Assembly (NCBI RefSeq): GCF_036013975.1
Contig: NZ_CP107904.1
Location: forward strand, 7,783,001-7,847,000
Source: Kitasatospora sp. NBC_00458
GTDB taxonomy: Bacteria; Actinomycetota; Actinomycetes; Streptomycetales; Streptomycetaceae
Length of the DNA: 64,000 nt
Reading direction: 5' to 3'
Part shown: positions 16,604-26,528 of the stretch, piece after piece
Position numbering within the stretch: the first letter of the stretch is position 1
How the letters are laid out: each line of letters starts with the position of its first letter
Notes under the pieces: generated by a model
The model's input: only the letters and a program-made list of their open reading frames with translations
Databases searched by the model: none
What the model was told of the DNA's origin: nothing
Translations under genes and position numbers: made by a program

Positions 16604-17614
16604 TTACGGCCGAAGTCCGGCGAACTCCTCCAGTACGGCCACCCGCAGCTCGTGCGCGCCGTCCGCCCGGGTCTGCTCGTAGTACAGGTACCAGCGGCCG
16701 CGCGCGGCGACCACGTCGGCGTACCGGACGTTCAGCCAGGGGCCGTCGGTGGTCAGCCGGTCCCACCGCCGCAGGTCGGCGGAGACGGCCAGGCCGCAGC
16801 GTTCCTCGTAGTTGCCGGCGGCGTCGGCCGAGCCGTCGTAGAGCGCGAGCCAGCCGCCGTCGCCGTCCGGGAGGACGGCGGTGATCCGGGACTCGTACGC
16901 GTCCCAGGCGGTGTCCGGGCCGACGTCCAGGACCTCGGCGTCCCGGCCGGGCGGGGCGGTGAACCGCAGGCCGTCGGGGGAGTCGGCGAGCGCGGTCGGC
17001 TGGACGGTGAGACCGGTGGTGTGGATGTCGGCGGACGCGTGGGCGCGTTCGCGTTCCTCGGCGGTGAAGGCGCGGGCGCGCGAGACGGTGCTGAACAGCC
17101 GGACGGTGCCGTCGTGTTCGAGCAGGTACGGGTCCTTGACGCCCTCCGTGGCGGTGCCGGCCGCGGTGAGCACCGGGGTCCGGGTGGCGAGGTCGAAGGC
17201 ATCCGGTGAGGCGGCCCGGACGGCGTCGATCCGCCAGCGGTTGTCGGCCGGGTCGACGTAGCTGAGGTGGAGCAGGTAGCCGCCGTCGCGGGGGAGCAGG
17301 GCGAACCGCTCCATCGACGGGGAGCCGAGCTCGGCGCGCTCGACCGACCAGAGGTCGTGGAACTCGATGCCGTCCCGGCTCTCGGCCACCGCGCAGCGCC
17401 AGCCCCGGTCCTGGCCGCCGTCGCCGCCCGCACCGTCCGCCGCGCCGGTGCCGCGCGGGCGGCGCTCGCGGTAGGTGAGCAGGAAGCGGTCCCGGTCGGC
17501 CTCGTAGCGGATGCTCGGGCAGCCGGCCCAGTAGCCGGGGCCGGGGTGCTCGGGTGCGCGGACGAGGACGGACGCGCTGAGGTCGGGCGGTGCGGGCAGG
17601 TCGGTGATCGGCAT
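16604..17614 (-). CDS. Five-bladed beta-propeller glycosidase-like protein (GH43/GH130-like)
   Basis: A 336-residue protein without a signal peptide. Repeated blade motifs are seen: CPSIRYEADRDRFLLTYRER, AVAESRDGIEFHDLWSVE, MERFALLPRDGGYLLHLSYVD, TEGVKDPYLLEHDGTVRLF (catalytic-Asp-like KDPYL) and GNYEERCGLAVSADLRRWDRLT. These are characteristic of GH43/GH32/GH130-type propellers acting on or sensing oligosaccharides. The exact family is unclear. Its promoter carries a perfect TTTCTATC dyad shared in half with the dehydrogenase/sulfatase promoter. It is divergent from the DUF3604-lyase-ABC operon and so belongs to the proposed polysaccharide locus. Confidence 0.6.
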   Translation of the reverse strand: MPITDLPAPPDLSASVLVRAPEHPGPGYWAGCPSIRYEADRDRFLLTYRERRPRGTGAADGAGGDGGQDRGWRCAVAESRDGIEFHDLWSVERAELGSPSMERFALLPRDGGYLLHLSYVDPADNRWRIDAVRAASPDAFDLATRTPVLTAAGTATEGVKDPYLLEHDGTVRLFSTVSRARAFTAEERERAHASADIHTTGLTVQPTALADSPDGLRFTAPPGRDAEVLDVGPDTAWDAYESRITAVLPDGDGGWLALYDGSADAAGNYEERCGLAVSADLRRWDRLTTDGPWLNVRYADVVAARGRWYLYYEQTRADGAHELRVAVLEEFAGLRP

Positions 17615-17658
17615 GGCCGGTGGGTCGTCCTCACGGGAGGCAGCAGGTACTCCGGGAG

Positions 17659-17679
17659 TTTCTATCAGATCGATAGAAA
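17659..17679. promoter_or_regulatory. Operator dyad of the polysaccharide locus
   Basis: Perfect 8-bp arms TTTCTATC (17659-17666) and GATAGAAA (17672-17679) with a 5-bp spacer AGATC. It lies 45 bp upstream of the glycosidase-like gene, in the 380-bp divergent region before the DUF3604 gene. The half-site AGTTTCTATCA recurs at 32755. Confidence 0.7.
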
Positions 17680-17994
17680 GTTTCGCGGAAGTGACCCTGG
17701 ACGACTGGTCGGCCCCCGGCCAGCGAGGGTCTGATTGTGCCTGATGGGCTTCTGTGAAGCCTGTGTTTCTTCCTGTGGCGATCGGGCAACGCCGATCGGC
17801 CCGGTCTTGACCACCGCCGAAGGATCGGGGAAGACTTCTTCTCACAGTCGATCAAAGAGGGTCGACCCACCACGCCGACCGACCACCGAAGGTGATCGTC
17901 AGCCCGGACCGCCACGGACCCCGTCCGCTACGGACCCCGTCCGCCACGGACCCCGGAGCGTGACGGACCCCGCACCGCAGAGGAAGCCCGCCCG

Positions 17995-19656
17995 ATGACA
18001 GCCCCCACCACCGACGCACCCGGCTACGGCGGTCTCGGCCTGTACGTCGGCGACATCCACAACCACTGCGGGATCAGCTACGGCCACGGCCCGGTCGAGG
18101 ACGCGTACGCCAACGCCCGCCTCCAGCTCGACTTCGCCAGCGTCACCGGGCACGGCTGGTGGCACGACCTGCCGGAGCGCACCCCCGAACTGGCCTCGCT
18201 GGTCGACTACCACACCGAGGGCTTCGCCCGGCTCGCCGACCGCTGGGAGCACGTCCAGGAGGTGACCGCCGCCGCCCACGAGGACGGCCGGTTCGTCACC
18301 TTCCAGTCCTTCGAGTGGCACAGCCTCGCCTACGGCGACCACTGCGTGTACTTCGACGGGCCGCGCGGCGAGATCATCCGGGCGGGCAGCCTGGAGGAAC
18401 TGCGCGGCCGGCTGCGCGCCCTCGCCGCCGAGGGCGTCCGGACCTGGGCGCTCCCGCACCACATCGGCTACGGGACCGGGCGGCGCGGCATCAACTGGGA
18501 CGCCTACACCGAGGAGTTCGCCCCGGTGGTGGAGATGATGTCGATGCACGGCTGCGCCGAGTCCGACGAGGCGCCGCGCACCTACCTGCACACCATGGGC
18601 CCGCGCGACACCACCGGGACGGCCGTGCACGGGCTGCGGCTCGGCCACCGGTTCGGGTTGATCGGCTCCACCGACCACCACAGCGCCTTCCCCGGCAGCC
18701 ATGGCCACGGCCGGCTCGCCGTCTGGGCGCCCGAACTGACCCGCCGGGCGGTCTGGGACGCGATCGAGCAGCGGCGCACCTACGCGATCACCGGTGACCG
18801 CATCCTGCTCGCGGCCTCCGTCAACGGCGCGCCGATGGGCGCCGGGACGGTGTCGGCCGACCGCCGCCGGATCCGGGTGACGGTACAGGGCCGGGACGCG
18901 CTCGACCACGTCGAGGTGGTCCGCAACGGTGTGCCGATCCACCGCCTCTCCCGGCCCGAACTGCTCGGCGCGGCGGTCCGGTCCGCCGCCTTCGACGGCA
19001 CGCTCGGCTTCGCCGTCGGCTGGGGCAAGCGCGAGACGCCCGTCCACTGGGACGTCGTGCTGCGGGTCGAGGGCGGCGAGCTGCTGGACGTCCAGCCCCG
19101 GCTGCGCGGTTCGGAGACGGTCGCACCGGCCGCCGCCGAGCCCGCCTCGTACCGGCCCTCCGACTGGCGGCGCACCGGTCCGGGCGAGCTGCGGCTGCGG
19201 ACCGTCACCGAGGGCAACCCCAACACCGCGACCGACGCCACCCAGGGCTTCTCGCTCGCCGTGTCGGGCGACGACCGGACCAGGCTGACGGCGGTCGTCA
19301 ACGGGGTCGAGACCTCGTACGCCGTGGGCGAGCTGCGGGAGGGCCCCCGCACGGGGTTCACCGGCGGGTTCGTCTCCGGTGCCTTCCGCTTCGACCGGGC
19401 GGTGCCCGCCCGGGAGCTCACCGCCGAGCTGGACCTGGTCGACGAACGGCCGGGCGGCGACGGCGACTTCTACCACGTACGGGTCCGGCAGCTGAACGAC
19501 CAGTGGGCGTGGTCGAGCCCCACCTGGGTCGGCCGGGCCGGCGACGGCGGGCGCGCCGGCGGTTCCGGCGGGGGTGCCGGTGCGGGCCGGGCCGCCGGTA
19601 CCGGTCGGGACGGCGCCGCCGGGCCGGCGGGGGCCTCCTGTCGACGGGCCGGCTGA
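17995..19656 (+). CDS. DUF3604/PHP-like metallohydrolase
   Basis: A 553-residue cytoplasmic protein. The N-terminal 300 residues carry PHP-type metal ligands: VGDIHNHCGIS (Asp20, His22, His24), VTGHGWWHD, LPHHIGYG and GSTDHHSAFPGSHGHG. This matches DUF3604 and the CehA/McbA-like hydrolases. The C-terminal half is beta-rich. The last 30 residues are Gly/Ala-rich and may be disordered. It heads the operon with the polysaccharide lyase and ABC importer, so a hydrolase for an imported oligosaccharide derivative or phosphoester is plausible, but the substrate is unknown. CGGACCCCGTCCGC-type direct repeats lie just upstream (17910-17960). Confidence 0.75.
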   Translation: MTAPTTDAPGYGGLGLYVGDIHNHCGISYGHGPVEDAYANARLQLDFASVTGHGWWHDLPERTPELASLVDYHTEGFARLADRWEHVQEVTAAAHEDGRFVTFQSFEWHSLAYGDHCVYFDGPRGEIIRAGSLEELRGRLRALAAEGVRTWALPHHIGYGTGRRGINWDAYTEEFAPVVEMMSMHGCAESDEAPRTYLHTMGPRDTTGTAVHGLRLGHRFGLIGSTDHHSAFPGSHGHGRLAVWAPELTRRAVWDAIEQRRTYAITGDRILLAASVNGAPMGAGTVSADRRRIRVTVQGRDALDHVEVVRNGVPIHRLSRPELLGAAVRSAAFDGTLGFAVGWGKRETPVHWDVVLRVEGGELLDVQPRLRGSETVAPAAAEPASYRPSDWRRTGPGELRLRTVTEGNPNTATDATQGFSLAVSGDDRTRLTAVVNGVETSYAVGELREGPRTGFTGGFVSGAFRFDRAVPARELTAELDLVDERPGGDGDFYHVRVRQLNDQWAWSSPTWVGRAGDGGRAGGSGGGAGAGRAAGTGRDGAAGPAGASCRRAG

Positions 19657-19733
19657 CGCCTGGAACCCCGTCGTCGGCCGGCCGCCCCGGTCACCGTCAC
19701 CCGAACCCGCACGCCCCGAGGAGCACCGAACCC

Positions 19734-20582
19734 ATGACCCCGTCCCGTCCCACCCTGCGCCGGCTCGCCGGCACCGCCGTCGCCGCCGCCCTGCTGACCG
19801 GCACCCTGGCAGCCCCGGCCGCCGTCGCGAGCACCGCCCCCGGCGGCACCACCACCACCGCCAACGCCAACGCGACCAACGCCAACGCGACCAACGCCAT
19901 CGGCACCGCCTCGACCACCGTCTTCTCCGACGACTTCGAGTCCGGCACCGTCGCCAACTGGACCCGCCAGCGGATCGACGGCAACGGCAGCATCACCGTC
20001 ACCGCCGGGCCCGCCGGCGGCTCGGGCCTGGCCGGCCGGTTCAGCGTGCCGAACGACGGCCAGTCCTACCGCTCCGAAGTCGCCGTCAGCGCCCTGGGCT
20101 GGGGCAGCTACCGCTTCGCCTTCGCCGACTACCTGCCCGCCGACTGGGTGCAGACCTCGACCGAGACCATCGTCGCCCAGTGGCACGGCTACCCGCTCGC
20201 CGACGGCAGCGACACCAAGCCGCCGATCGCGCTCACCGTCAAGGACGGCAACTGGCGCCTCAAGGTGCACTGGCTGACCGACCCCTCCACCGTCGAGGAG
20301 GCCGTGATCCCGCTCGGCGCCGTCCAGTTCGGCCACTGGAACCAGTGGGCCTTCGACGTCACCTGGTCCACCGCCACCACGCCCGGATCGATCACCGTGC
20401 TCCGGGACGGCGTCCAGGTCGGCACCCGCAGCGGACTCAACAACTACCACCAGAACCAGGCGCCCTACTTCAAGACCGGCATCTACCGCGCCAACTGGAA
20501 CCCCGCCAAGGGCATCCCCTACCCGACCGGCGGACCCGACGTGGTGCTCTACAGCGACAGCGTGGTCGTCACCAAGTACTGA
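19734..20582 (+). CDS. Secreted polysaccharide lyase (heparin-lyase-I/PL20-like fold)
   Basis: A 282-residue secreted protein. A Sec signal peptide (RRLAGTAVAAALLTGTLAAPAAVA) is followed by a Thr/Asn/Ala repeat linker (TANANATNANATNA) and then a jelly-roll domain: FSDDFESGTVANWTRQRIDG, RSEVAVSALGWGSYRFAFADYLP, TSTETIVAQWHGYP, HWNQWAFDVTW and a C-terminal GIYRANW. The pattern fits the PF14099 polysaccharide-lyase fold shared by heparin lyase I and related uronic-acid lyases. The ATG at 19734 has GAGGAG about ten nucleotides upstream. It sits 77 bp after the DUF3604 gene in the same operon. It would cut polymer outside the cell to feed the ABC importer. Confidence 0.75.
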   Translation: MTPSRPTLRRLAGTAVAAALLTGTLAAPAAVASTAPGGTTTTANANATNANATNAIGTASTTVFSDDFESGTVANWTRQRIDGNGSITVTAGPAGGSGLAGRFSVPNDGQSYRSEVAVSALGWGSYRFAFADYLPADWVQTSTETIVAQWHGYPLADGSDTKPPIALTVKDGNWRLKVHWLTDPSTVEEAVIPLGAVQFGHWNQWAFDVTWSTATTPGSITVLRDGVQVGTRSGLNNYHQNQAPYFKTGIYRANWNPAKGIPYPTGGPDVVLYSDSVVVTKY

Positions 20583-20647
20583 GCCGGACGAGGGACTCCC
20601 TGCCCGACCGGCCCCACCGAAACCAACCACCAAGAGGTAGCAGCACC

Positions 20648-22213
20648 ATGAGCGAAGCAGCCCGCCACCCCGGCCTGCACCGAAGAGGCTTTCTCGGCCT
20701 GAGCGCCGGAGCGGCCCTGCTGGCGGCGGGCTGCCGCTCGGCCACCGACCCGTCCCCGGGCGGTGACGCGGGCGCCACCGCCAAGGCCTCCGCAGCCGAC
20801 CTGCAGATCGTGTACGGCAGCGCGCCCGACCCGACCCAGCTGCTCCACCGCGGCCCGGACACCCCGGCGTTCGTCAACCTCGTCCTGGACCGGCTGGTCG
20901 ACCTCGACCCGAAGACCCTCCAGCCGGTGCCCTGGCTCGCCAGCTCGTGGGAGTGGAGCGCCGACCGGCTGAAGCTGGTGCTCAAGCTGCGCGAGGACGT
21001 CACCTTCCACGACGGACGCGCGCTCGACGCCGACGACGTGGTCTTCTCCCTGGTCGGCGCCACCAAGGCCTCCCAGGTCAAGCCGCTGCTGGAGCGGCTG
21101 GCCGACATCAAGGCCAGTGCGCGGAACGAGGTCACGCTCACCCTCGCCAAGCCCACCAGCAACCTGTTCGACGCGCTCGCCTTCAACCCCGTCGTCGACG
21201 CCCGGAGCTACGTCGAGGGCAAGGCCTCCGACAAGGTCAACGGCACCGGGCCGTTCACCTGGCAGGCGTTCAAGGGCGGCAACCAGCTCGACCTCGCCCG
21301 CTACGACCGCTACTGGCAGAGCGGGCGGCCCCGCTTCGAGCGGATCACCGTCCGCTCGGTGACCAGCAGCCAGGCGGGCCTGTCCGCGCTCCAGTCCGGG
21401 CAGGCGCACCTGATCGGCGCCGTCCCCGGCCGCGACCTCAAGGTGCTGGCCGGGAACCCCGGCTTCACCGTGCAGTCCGCCAAGGCCTCCTACCAGCAGG
21501 CGTTCCTCGGCGTGAACGTGGCCTCCAAGCCCTTCGACGACGTCCGGGTCCGCCAGGCGCTGCAGTACGCGGTGGACCGCGACCGCATCGTCGCCCAGGT
21601 CTACGGCGGCCACGCCGAGGCCAGCAGCCTGCCCTGGCCGTCCAACACCCCCGGCGTCACCCCGGACCAGGTCACCCGCTACCGGCACGACCCGGAGAAG
21701 GCCCGGGGCCTGCTCCGGGAGGCCGGCGCGGAGGGCGCCCGGGTGCCGCTCACCGCCGCCAACTCGCCGATCTTCACCTCGCTCGTCGAACTGGTGAAGT
21801 ACGACCTGGAGCAGGCCGGCTTCGGCGTCGACGTGCAGCTGCTGGACAACGCGGCGATCCAGCCGAAGATCCAGCAGGGCACGCTGGAGGGCCTGTTCGT
21901 GGCCAACCACGGCATGGTCAGCGTCTCGCCGCTCAGCGGCATCACCGTCTCGGGGCCGCTCCAGGTCGGGAAGAACACCTCGCACGTGACCGACCCCGCC
22001 TACGCGCAGCTCCAGGACCGCGCCTTCGCGGCCGCCGACGATCAGGCCCGGGCCGACGTCAACCACGAGCTCTCCGAGTACCTGCTCGCGCAGTCCTTCC
22101 ACATCACGCTCGCGCACGCCTGGGAGACCTACGCCTTCGCCTCCTCGGTGCACGACGTGTCCACGAGCGCGCTCGGCTACCTGAGGCTGACCGACACCCG
22201 CCGGGACGCCTGA
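20648..22213 (+). CDS. Oligopeptide-type ABC transporter substrate-binding lipoprotein
   Basis: A 521-residue SBP_bac_5 protein. The N-terminus has twin arginines and a lipobox (HRRGFLGLSAGAALLAAGC), so it is probably a Tat- or Sec-exported lipoprotein. Family landmarks are LASSWEWSADRLKLVLKLREDVTFHDGRALDADDVVFSL, the VNGTGPFTWQAF segment, FDDVRVRQALQYAVDRDRIV and HDPEKARGLLREAG. A clear GAGG lies upstream. Although the family is named for peptides, many members bind oligosaccharides, and the lyase/sulfatase context favours that here (inference). Confidence 0.85.
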   Translation: MSEAARHPGLHRRGFLGLSAGAALLAAGCRSATDPSPGGDAGATAKASAADLQIVYGSAPDPTQLLHRGPDTPAFVNLVLDRLVDLDPKTLQPVPWLASSWEWSADRLKLVLKLREDVTFHDGRALDADDVVFSLVGATKASQVKPLLERLADIKASARNEVTLTLAKPTSNLFDALAFNPVVDARSYVEGKASDKVNGTGPFTWQAFKGGNQLDLARYDRYWQSGRPRFERITVRSVTSSQAGLSALQSGQAHLIGAVPGRDLKVLAGNPGFTVQSAKASYQQAFLGVNVASKPFDDVRVRQALQYAVDRDRIVAQVYGGHAEASSLPWPSNTPGVTPDQVTRYRHDPEKARGLLREAGAEGARVPLTAANSPIFTSLVELVKYDLEQAGFGVDVQLLDNAAIQPKIQQGTLEGLFVANHGMVSVSPLSGITVSGPLQVGKNTSHVTDPAYAQLQDRAFAAADDQARADVNHELSEYLLAQSFHITLAHAWETYAFASSVHDVSTSALGYLRLTDTRRDA

Positions 22214-22401
22214 ACGCCCGTCCCTGGGCGTCCCGGCCCGTTCGGATCCGCGCGCACGGAACGCACCGCGCGCACCACACGCACTGCCCGAGCGCAGTGC
22301 ACCGCCCCGCCCCGCCGACGCCGGCCCCGGGCGACCCCCACCGCCCGGGGCCGGTGAACCACCCGGCCCGCCCGCACTGCCCGACCACCCGGAGAACCCC
22401 C

Positions 22402-23361
22402 GTGCCGTACTGGACCAGAAAGGCCGCCGGAGCGCTGGCCACCCTCTGGCTCGCCTCGGTGGCCGTCTTCCTGCTGCTCCACCTGGCCCCCGGCGACCCG
22501 GTCTCGGCCGCCCTCGGCGCCGAGGCCGACCAGGAGCAGCGCGACCAGCTCAGCCGCCGGCTCGGCGTGGACCGGCCGCTGCCCGTGCAGTACCTCGGCT
22601 GGCTGCGCGGGCTGCTCACCGGTGATCCCGGACTCTCCTTCCACTACCGCGAACCCGTCACCAGGATGATCGGCCAGAGTCTCGGGTCCACCCTCCAGCT
22701 CGCCCTCGCCGCCGGCCTGCTGATGCTCGTCCTCGGCCTGCTGCTGGGAGCCGCGCTGGCCGCCGAGCGGCGCGGCCGGCTGGCCCGCGCCCTCGACCCG
22801 CTCACCACCGCGGTGCTGGCCCTGCCGGTCTACGTCACCGCCGTGCTCTTCGTCTTCGTCTTCGCCGTCCTGCTCCGGGTGCTCCCCGCCGGCGGTGAGA
22901 AGGACCTGTTCACGGCGCCCGACCTGGCCGTGCAGTACCTGGTGCTGCCCGCCGTCGCACTGGCCCTGCCGGGGTCGGTGGTGCTCGCCCGGCTGCTCGC
23001 CACCGAGATCCGCCGCACCCGGCAGGAGGAGTTCGTGCTCACCGCGGTCGCCAAGGGGGCCCCGCCCCGGCGGATCCTGCTGCGGCACGTGGTGCCCAAC
23101 AGCCTGGCGCCGTTCTGCGTCGAGTTCGGGCTCAACCTCGGTGAGCTGCTCGGCGGGGCCGTCGTCGCCGAGCAGCTCTTCGCCCGGCACGGCCTGGGCC
23201 AGCTGCTGCTCGACGCCATCAACCAGCGCGACTACCCCGTCGCCCAGACCCTGATCATGCTCGCGGTCGCGGTGGCCGTCACCGTCCAGCTCGGTTCCGA
23301 GCTGCTGGTCGGCCGCCTCGACCCGCGGATCGCCCGCGCCGGCACCGGGGAGTCCCGATGA
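22402..23361 (+). CDS. ABC importer permease (DppB-like)
   Basis: A 319-residue permease of the DppB/OppB type. The N-terminal LLHLAPGDPVSAALG follows TM1, with six hydrophobic helices and the EAA-like coupling loop VAKGAPPRRILLRHVVPNSL. GTG start with GGAGA about six nucleotides before it. The stop overlaps the next gene's ATG (ATGA). It is the first of three translationally coupled importer genes. Confidence 0.88.
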   Translation: MPYWTRKAAGALATLWLASVAVFLLLHLAPGDPVSAALGAEADQEQRDQLSRRLGVDRPLPVQYLGWLRGLLTGDPGLSFHYREPVTRMIGQSLGSTLQLALAAGLLMLVLGLLLGAALAAERRGRLARALDPLTTAVLALPVYVTAVLFVFVFAVLLRVLPAGGEKDLFTAPDLAVQYLVLPAVALALPGSVVLARLLATEIRRTRQEEFVLTAVAKGAPPRRILLRHVVPNSLAPFCVEFGLNLGELLGGAVVAEQLFARHGLGQLLLDAINQRDYPVAQTLIMLAVAVAVTVQLGSELLVGRLDPRIARAGTGESR

Positions 23362-24293
23362 CCACCAACGCCACCACCACTGGGACCGCCGGTGCGGCCG
23401 ACGCCGCCGCAGACGCCGCAGACGCCGCCGGGGCGGCCGGTGCCGCCGATGCGGCCGCCGCCGGGACCCGCCGCCGGCGCGTCCTGCCCGCGCTGCCCGC
23501 CGCGCTGCGCGGCCGACGCGGCCGGACCGGGGCGTCGCTGGTCGCCCTGGTGGTGCTGCTCGGCCTGCTGGGCCCGCTGCTGCTCCCCGCCGACCCGTAC
23601 CAGCAGGGCCGCGAGGCGCTCGCCGGACCCTCCTGGGACCACCCGCTCGGCACCGACGAGGTCGGCCGCGACCTGCTGGCCCGCGCGCTGTTCGGGGTCC
23701 GGATCGAGCTGCTGGTCTGTCTGCTGGCCGTCCCCGTCGCCGCCGTGCTGGGCACGCTGCTCGGGCTGCTGGGCGGGCTCAGCCGACTGCTCGGCGAGGC
23801 CGTCCAGCGCCTCTTCGACCTGCTGCTCGGCTTCCACGGCCTGCTGCTCGGCCTCGCCATCGCGCTGATCCTCAAGCCGGGCCTGGGCAGTGTGGTCCTC
23901 ACCATCGTGCTCAGCGCCCTGCCCGTCTTCGGCCGCCAGGCCCGCGCCGCCCTGCTGGCGCAGCTGGCCCGGGACCACGTTGTGGCCGCCCGGGTGCTCG
24001 GCGTGCCGCGCGGGCGGACCCTCCGGCGGTACGTGCTGCCCAACGTCACCGACGCGGCCACCGCCCTGGTCGCCGTTGCGATGGCGCACGCGGCCAAGAT
24101 CGAGGGCGGTCTGAGCGTCCTCGGGTTCGGTATCCAGCCGCCCACCCCCTCACTCGGCACGATGATCAACACCGGCAGCAAGTACCTCTTCCTGCACCCC
24201 GGTTACGCACTCGCGCCCGTCCTGCTGCTCGGCCTGCTGGTGTTCGGGCTGACCCTGCTCGCCGACTCGTTCAACCGGGAGAAGCTGCGGTGA
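23358..24293 (+). CDS. ABC importer permease (DppC-like)
   Basis: A 311-residue DppC-type permease. An Ala/Asp/Gly low-complexity N-terminus (about residues 10-37) precedes TM1 (GASLVALVVLLGLLGPLLLP). HPLGTDEVGRDLLARALFGVR is the family hallmark, and the coupling loop is RVLGVPRGRTLRRYVLPNV. It overlaps the upstream gene by ATGA and the downstream ATPase by GTGA, so the membrane complex is made in fixed proportion. The low-complexity stretch is encoded by GCC/GAC repeats prone to slippage. Confidence 0.88.
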   Translation: MTTNATTTGTAGAADAAADAADAAGAAGAADAAAAGTRRRRVLPALPAALRGRRGRTGASLVALVVLLGLLGPLLLPADPYQQGREALAGPSWDHPLGTDEVGRDLLARALFGVRIELLVCLLAVPVAAVLGTLLGLLGGLSRLLGEAVQRLFDLLLGFHGLLLGLAIALILKPGLGSVVLTIVLSALPVFGRQARAALLAQLARDHVVAARVLGVPRGRTLRRYVLPNVTDAATALVAVAMAHAAKIEGGLSVLGFGIQPPTPSLGTMINTGSKYLFLHPGYALAPVLLLGLLVFGLTLLADSFNREKLR

Positions 24294-26284
24294 CCACGCC
24301 CACCGAGACCGCCCGCACCGCCGCCGACGGCCCCACCGTGGGCACCGGCCGCCCCGCGACCGCCGACCACACCGCGGCCGCCGCGGACCGCGGGGCGGGC
24401 CGTGCCGAACCGGCGGTGCCGCTGCTGGAGGTGGCCGGACTGCGGGTGGCCGCCGGGGCCCACGAGGTGGTCCATGGCGTCGACTTCACCCTCCGCCCCG
24501 GCGAGATCCTGGGCCTGGTCGGCGAGTCCGGCTCCGGCAAGACGCTCACGGCGCTCGCCGCCAACCGGATGCTCCCGCCCGGCTGCCGGACCACCGCCGG
24601 GACGGTCCGCCTCGACGGCACCGACCTGCTCGCCCTCCCCGAACCCGGCATGCGGGCCGTCCGCGGCCGCCGGATCGGGATGGTCTTCCAGGACCCGCTC
24701 GCCTACCTCAACCCCCGGATGCCGATCGGCCACCAGCTGGCCGAGGCCGCCCGGGTGCACGGAGCCTCCCGGGCCGCCGCCCGCGCCCGCGCGCTCGAAC
24801 TCCTGGAGCTGGTCGGCATCCCCGAGCCCGGGCGCCGGTACCGCGACCGCCCGCACGAGTTCTCCGGCGGGATGCGCCAGCGCGTCCTGATCGCCATGGC
24901 GATGACCAACCGGCCCGACCTGCTGATCGCCGACGAGCCCACCACCGCCCTCGACCCCACCACCCAGGCGGACGTCCTCGACCTCCTGGTCCGGCTCCGT
25001 GACGAGACCGGCACCGCCGTCCTGCTGATCACCCACGACCTCGGCGTGGTCGCCCGGACCTGCGACACCGTCCAGGTCATGTACGCCGGGCGGATCGCCG
25101 AACGGGCCCCGGCCAAGGCCCTGCTGGCCGGGCCGCGGCACCGCTACACGGCCGGACTGCTGGCCGCCGTCCCCCGGTTGGACGGCCCGCCCGGGCGGCC
25201 GCTCACCGTGATCGGCGGCCGGCCGCCGGCCGCCGGCGAACCCCTGCCCGGCTGCGCGTTCGCGCCGCGCTGTGCCGCCGCCACCGCGCGGTGCACCGAG
25301 GAGGCGCCCGCCTGGGAGGTCCTCGGGGAGCGCGGGCACGCCTGCCACGTGCCGGTGCCGGTGCCGGTCCCGGCGGACGGTGAGGAGCGCGCCTCCGGGG
25401 ACGGCGGAGCGGCGCAGGCCGGCGGACCGGCGGCGCCGGGCGTTCCGGCCGGGCGGCGGGCCGACTCCGCCGGCACGGACGGATCGTCCGGCCCGGAGCC
25501 CGCCGCTGTGGAGCCCACCGTCACGGACCCCGCCGCTGCGGTCCCCGTCCTGGTGGCCGAGAACCTCACCGTCCGCTACGGCCGCGGCCGCCGGAGCGCG
25601 CCCGCACTGGAGGGCGTCAGCCTCACGGCGGCGCCGGGCCGGGCCGTCGGGGTGATCGGCGAGTCCGGCTCCGGCAAGTCGACACTGGCCCGCGCCCTGC
25701 TCGGGCTGCTCCGCCCGCAGGGCGGTACCGTCCGGGTCGGCGGCCGTTCCTGGGCGGAGGTCTCGCCCGCGGAGGAGCGCGCGCTGCGCCGCCGGGTCCA
25801 GTTCGTCTTCCAGGACCCCTACGCCTCGCTCAGCCCGCGCATGACGATCCGGCAGACGCTGGCCGAACCGCTGCTCACCCACGGTCTGCCGCTCACCCGG
25901 GTCGACGAGCTGTGCGAACTGGTGGGGCTCCCGGTGGGGTTGCTCGACGCCCGGCCGCACCAGTTGTCCGGCGGGCAGCGTCAGCGGGTCGCGATCGCCC
26001 GGGCGCTCTCGGTCGGGCCGGAGGTGCTGGTGGCCGACGAGCCGACCTCGGCGCTGGACGTCTCCGTGCAGGCGCAGATCCTCAACCTCCTCCTCGACCT
26101 GCGCCGCCGGACCGGCGTGGGCCTGGTGTTCATCTCGCACGACCTCGCGCTGGTCCGCCACCTCTGTGACGAGGTGCTGGTGATGCGCCACGGCCGGGTG
26201 GTCGAACACGCCCCCGCCGCCGAGCTGTTCACCGCGCCCGCCCACCCCTACACCCGCGAGCTGCTCGCCGCCGCCTCGCACTGA
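24290..26284 (+). CDS. Fused double ATPase of the ABC importer (DppD-DppF)
   Basis: A 664-residue protein with two complete ABC cassettes. The first has Walker A GESGSGKT (78-85), signature FSGGMRQRV and Walker B LLIADEPTTALD. The second has Walker A GESGSGKS (457-464), signature LSGGQRQRVAIARAL and Walker B VLVADEPTSALD. The first cassette ends with the oligopeptide-family Cys motif PGCAFAPRC...ARC. A Gly/Ala/Glu-rich linker of about 70 residues joins the halves. The second cassette lacks such a tail. The start overlaps the permease stop (GTGA). Fusion in one chain is common in actinobacterial oligosaccharide/peptide importers. Confidence 0.92.
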   Translation: MTTPTETARTAADGPTVGTGRPATADHTAAAADRGAGRAEPAVPLLEVAGLRVAAGAHEVVHGVDFTLRPGEILGLVGESGSGKTLTALAANRMLPPGCRTTAGTVRLDGTDLLALPEPGMRAVRGRRIGMVFQDPLAYLNPRMPIGHQLAEAARVHGASRAAARARALELLELVGIPEPGRRYRDRPHEFSGGMRQRVLIAMAMTNRPDLLIADEPTTALDPTTQADVLDLLVRLRDETGTAVLLITHDLGVVARTCDTVQVMYAGRIAERAPAKALLAGPRHRYTAGLLAAVPRLDGPPGRPLTVIGGRPPAAGEPLPGCAFAPRCAAATARCTEEAPAWEVLGERGHACHVPVPVPVPADGEERASGDGGAAQAGGPAAPGVPAGRRADSAGTDGSSGPEPAAVEPTVTDPAAAVPVLVAENLTVRYGRGRRSAPALEGVSLTAAPGRAVGVIGESGSGKSTLARALLGLLRPQGGTVRVGGRSWAEVSPAEERALRRRVQFVFQDPYASLSPRMTIRQTLAEPLLTHGLPLTRVDELCELVGLPVGLLDARPHQLSGGQRQRVAIARALSVGPEVLVADEPTSALDVSVQAQILNLLLDLRRRTGVGLVFISHDLALVRHLCDEVLVMRHGRVVEHAPAAELFTAPAHPYTRELLAAASH

Positions 26285-26528
26285 CGGGCACCCGGACGGA
26301 CCCCGGCCCGCCCATGTGGCCCCCGTCCATGTGGCCCCCGACCGGGTGGCCCACCGGCCGCGCGTACCCCGCCCGGCCCGGGCCCGGCCCGAGCCCGGCC
26401 CGAGCGCCGGGTCGGGGCCGCGGGTGGAACCGCCCCCGCCGTGCACCGCCCCGCCCCATCCGCTGCCCCGCTGCCCCGCCGCACCCGCCGCCGCCGCCCC
26501 CCCCTGCGGCCCCCTTCCTAGGAGCGCC

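Noticed and set aside
19470..22153. Long minus-strand open frames opposite the lyase and binding-protein genes
   Set aside because: Gly/Val/Asp-rich shadows of strongly biased plus-strand genes with clear domains.
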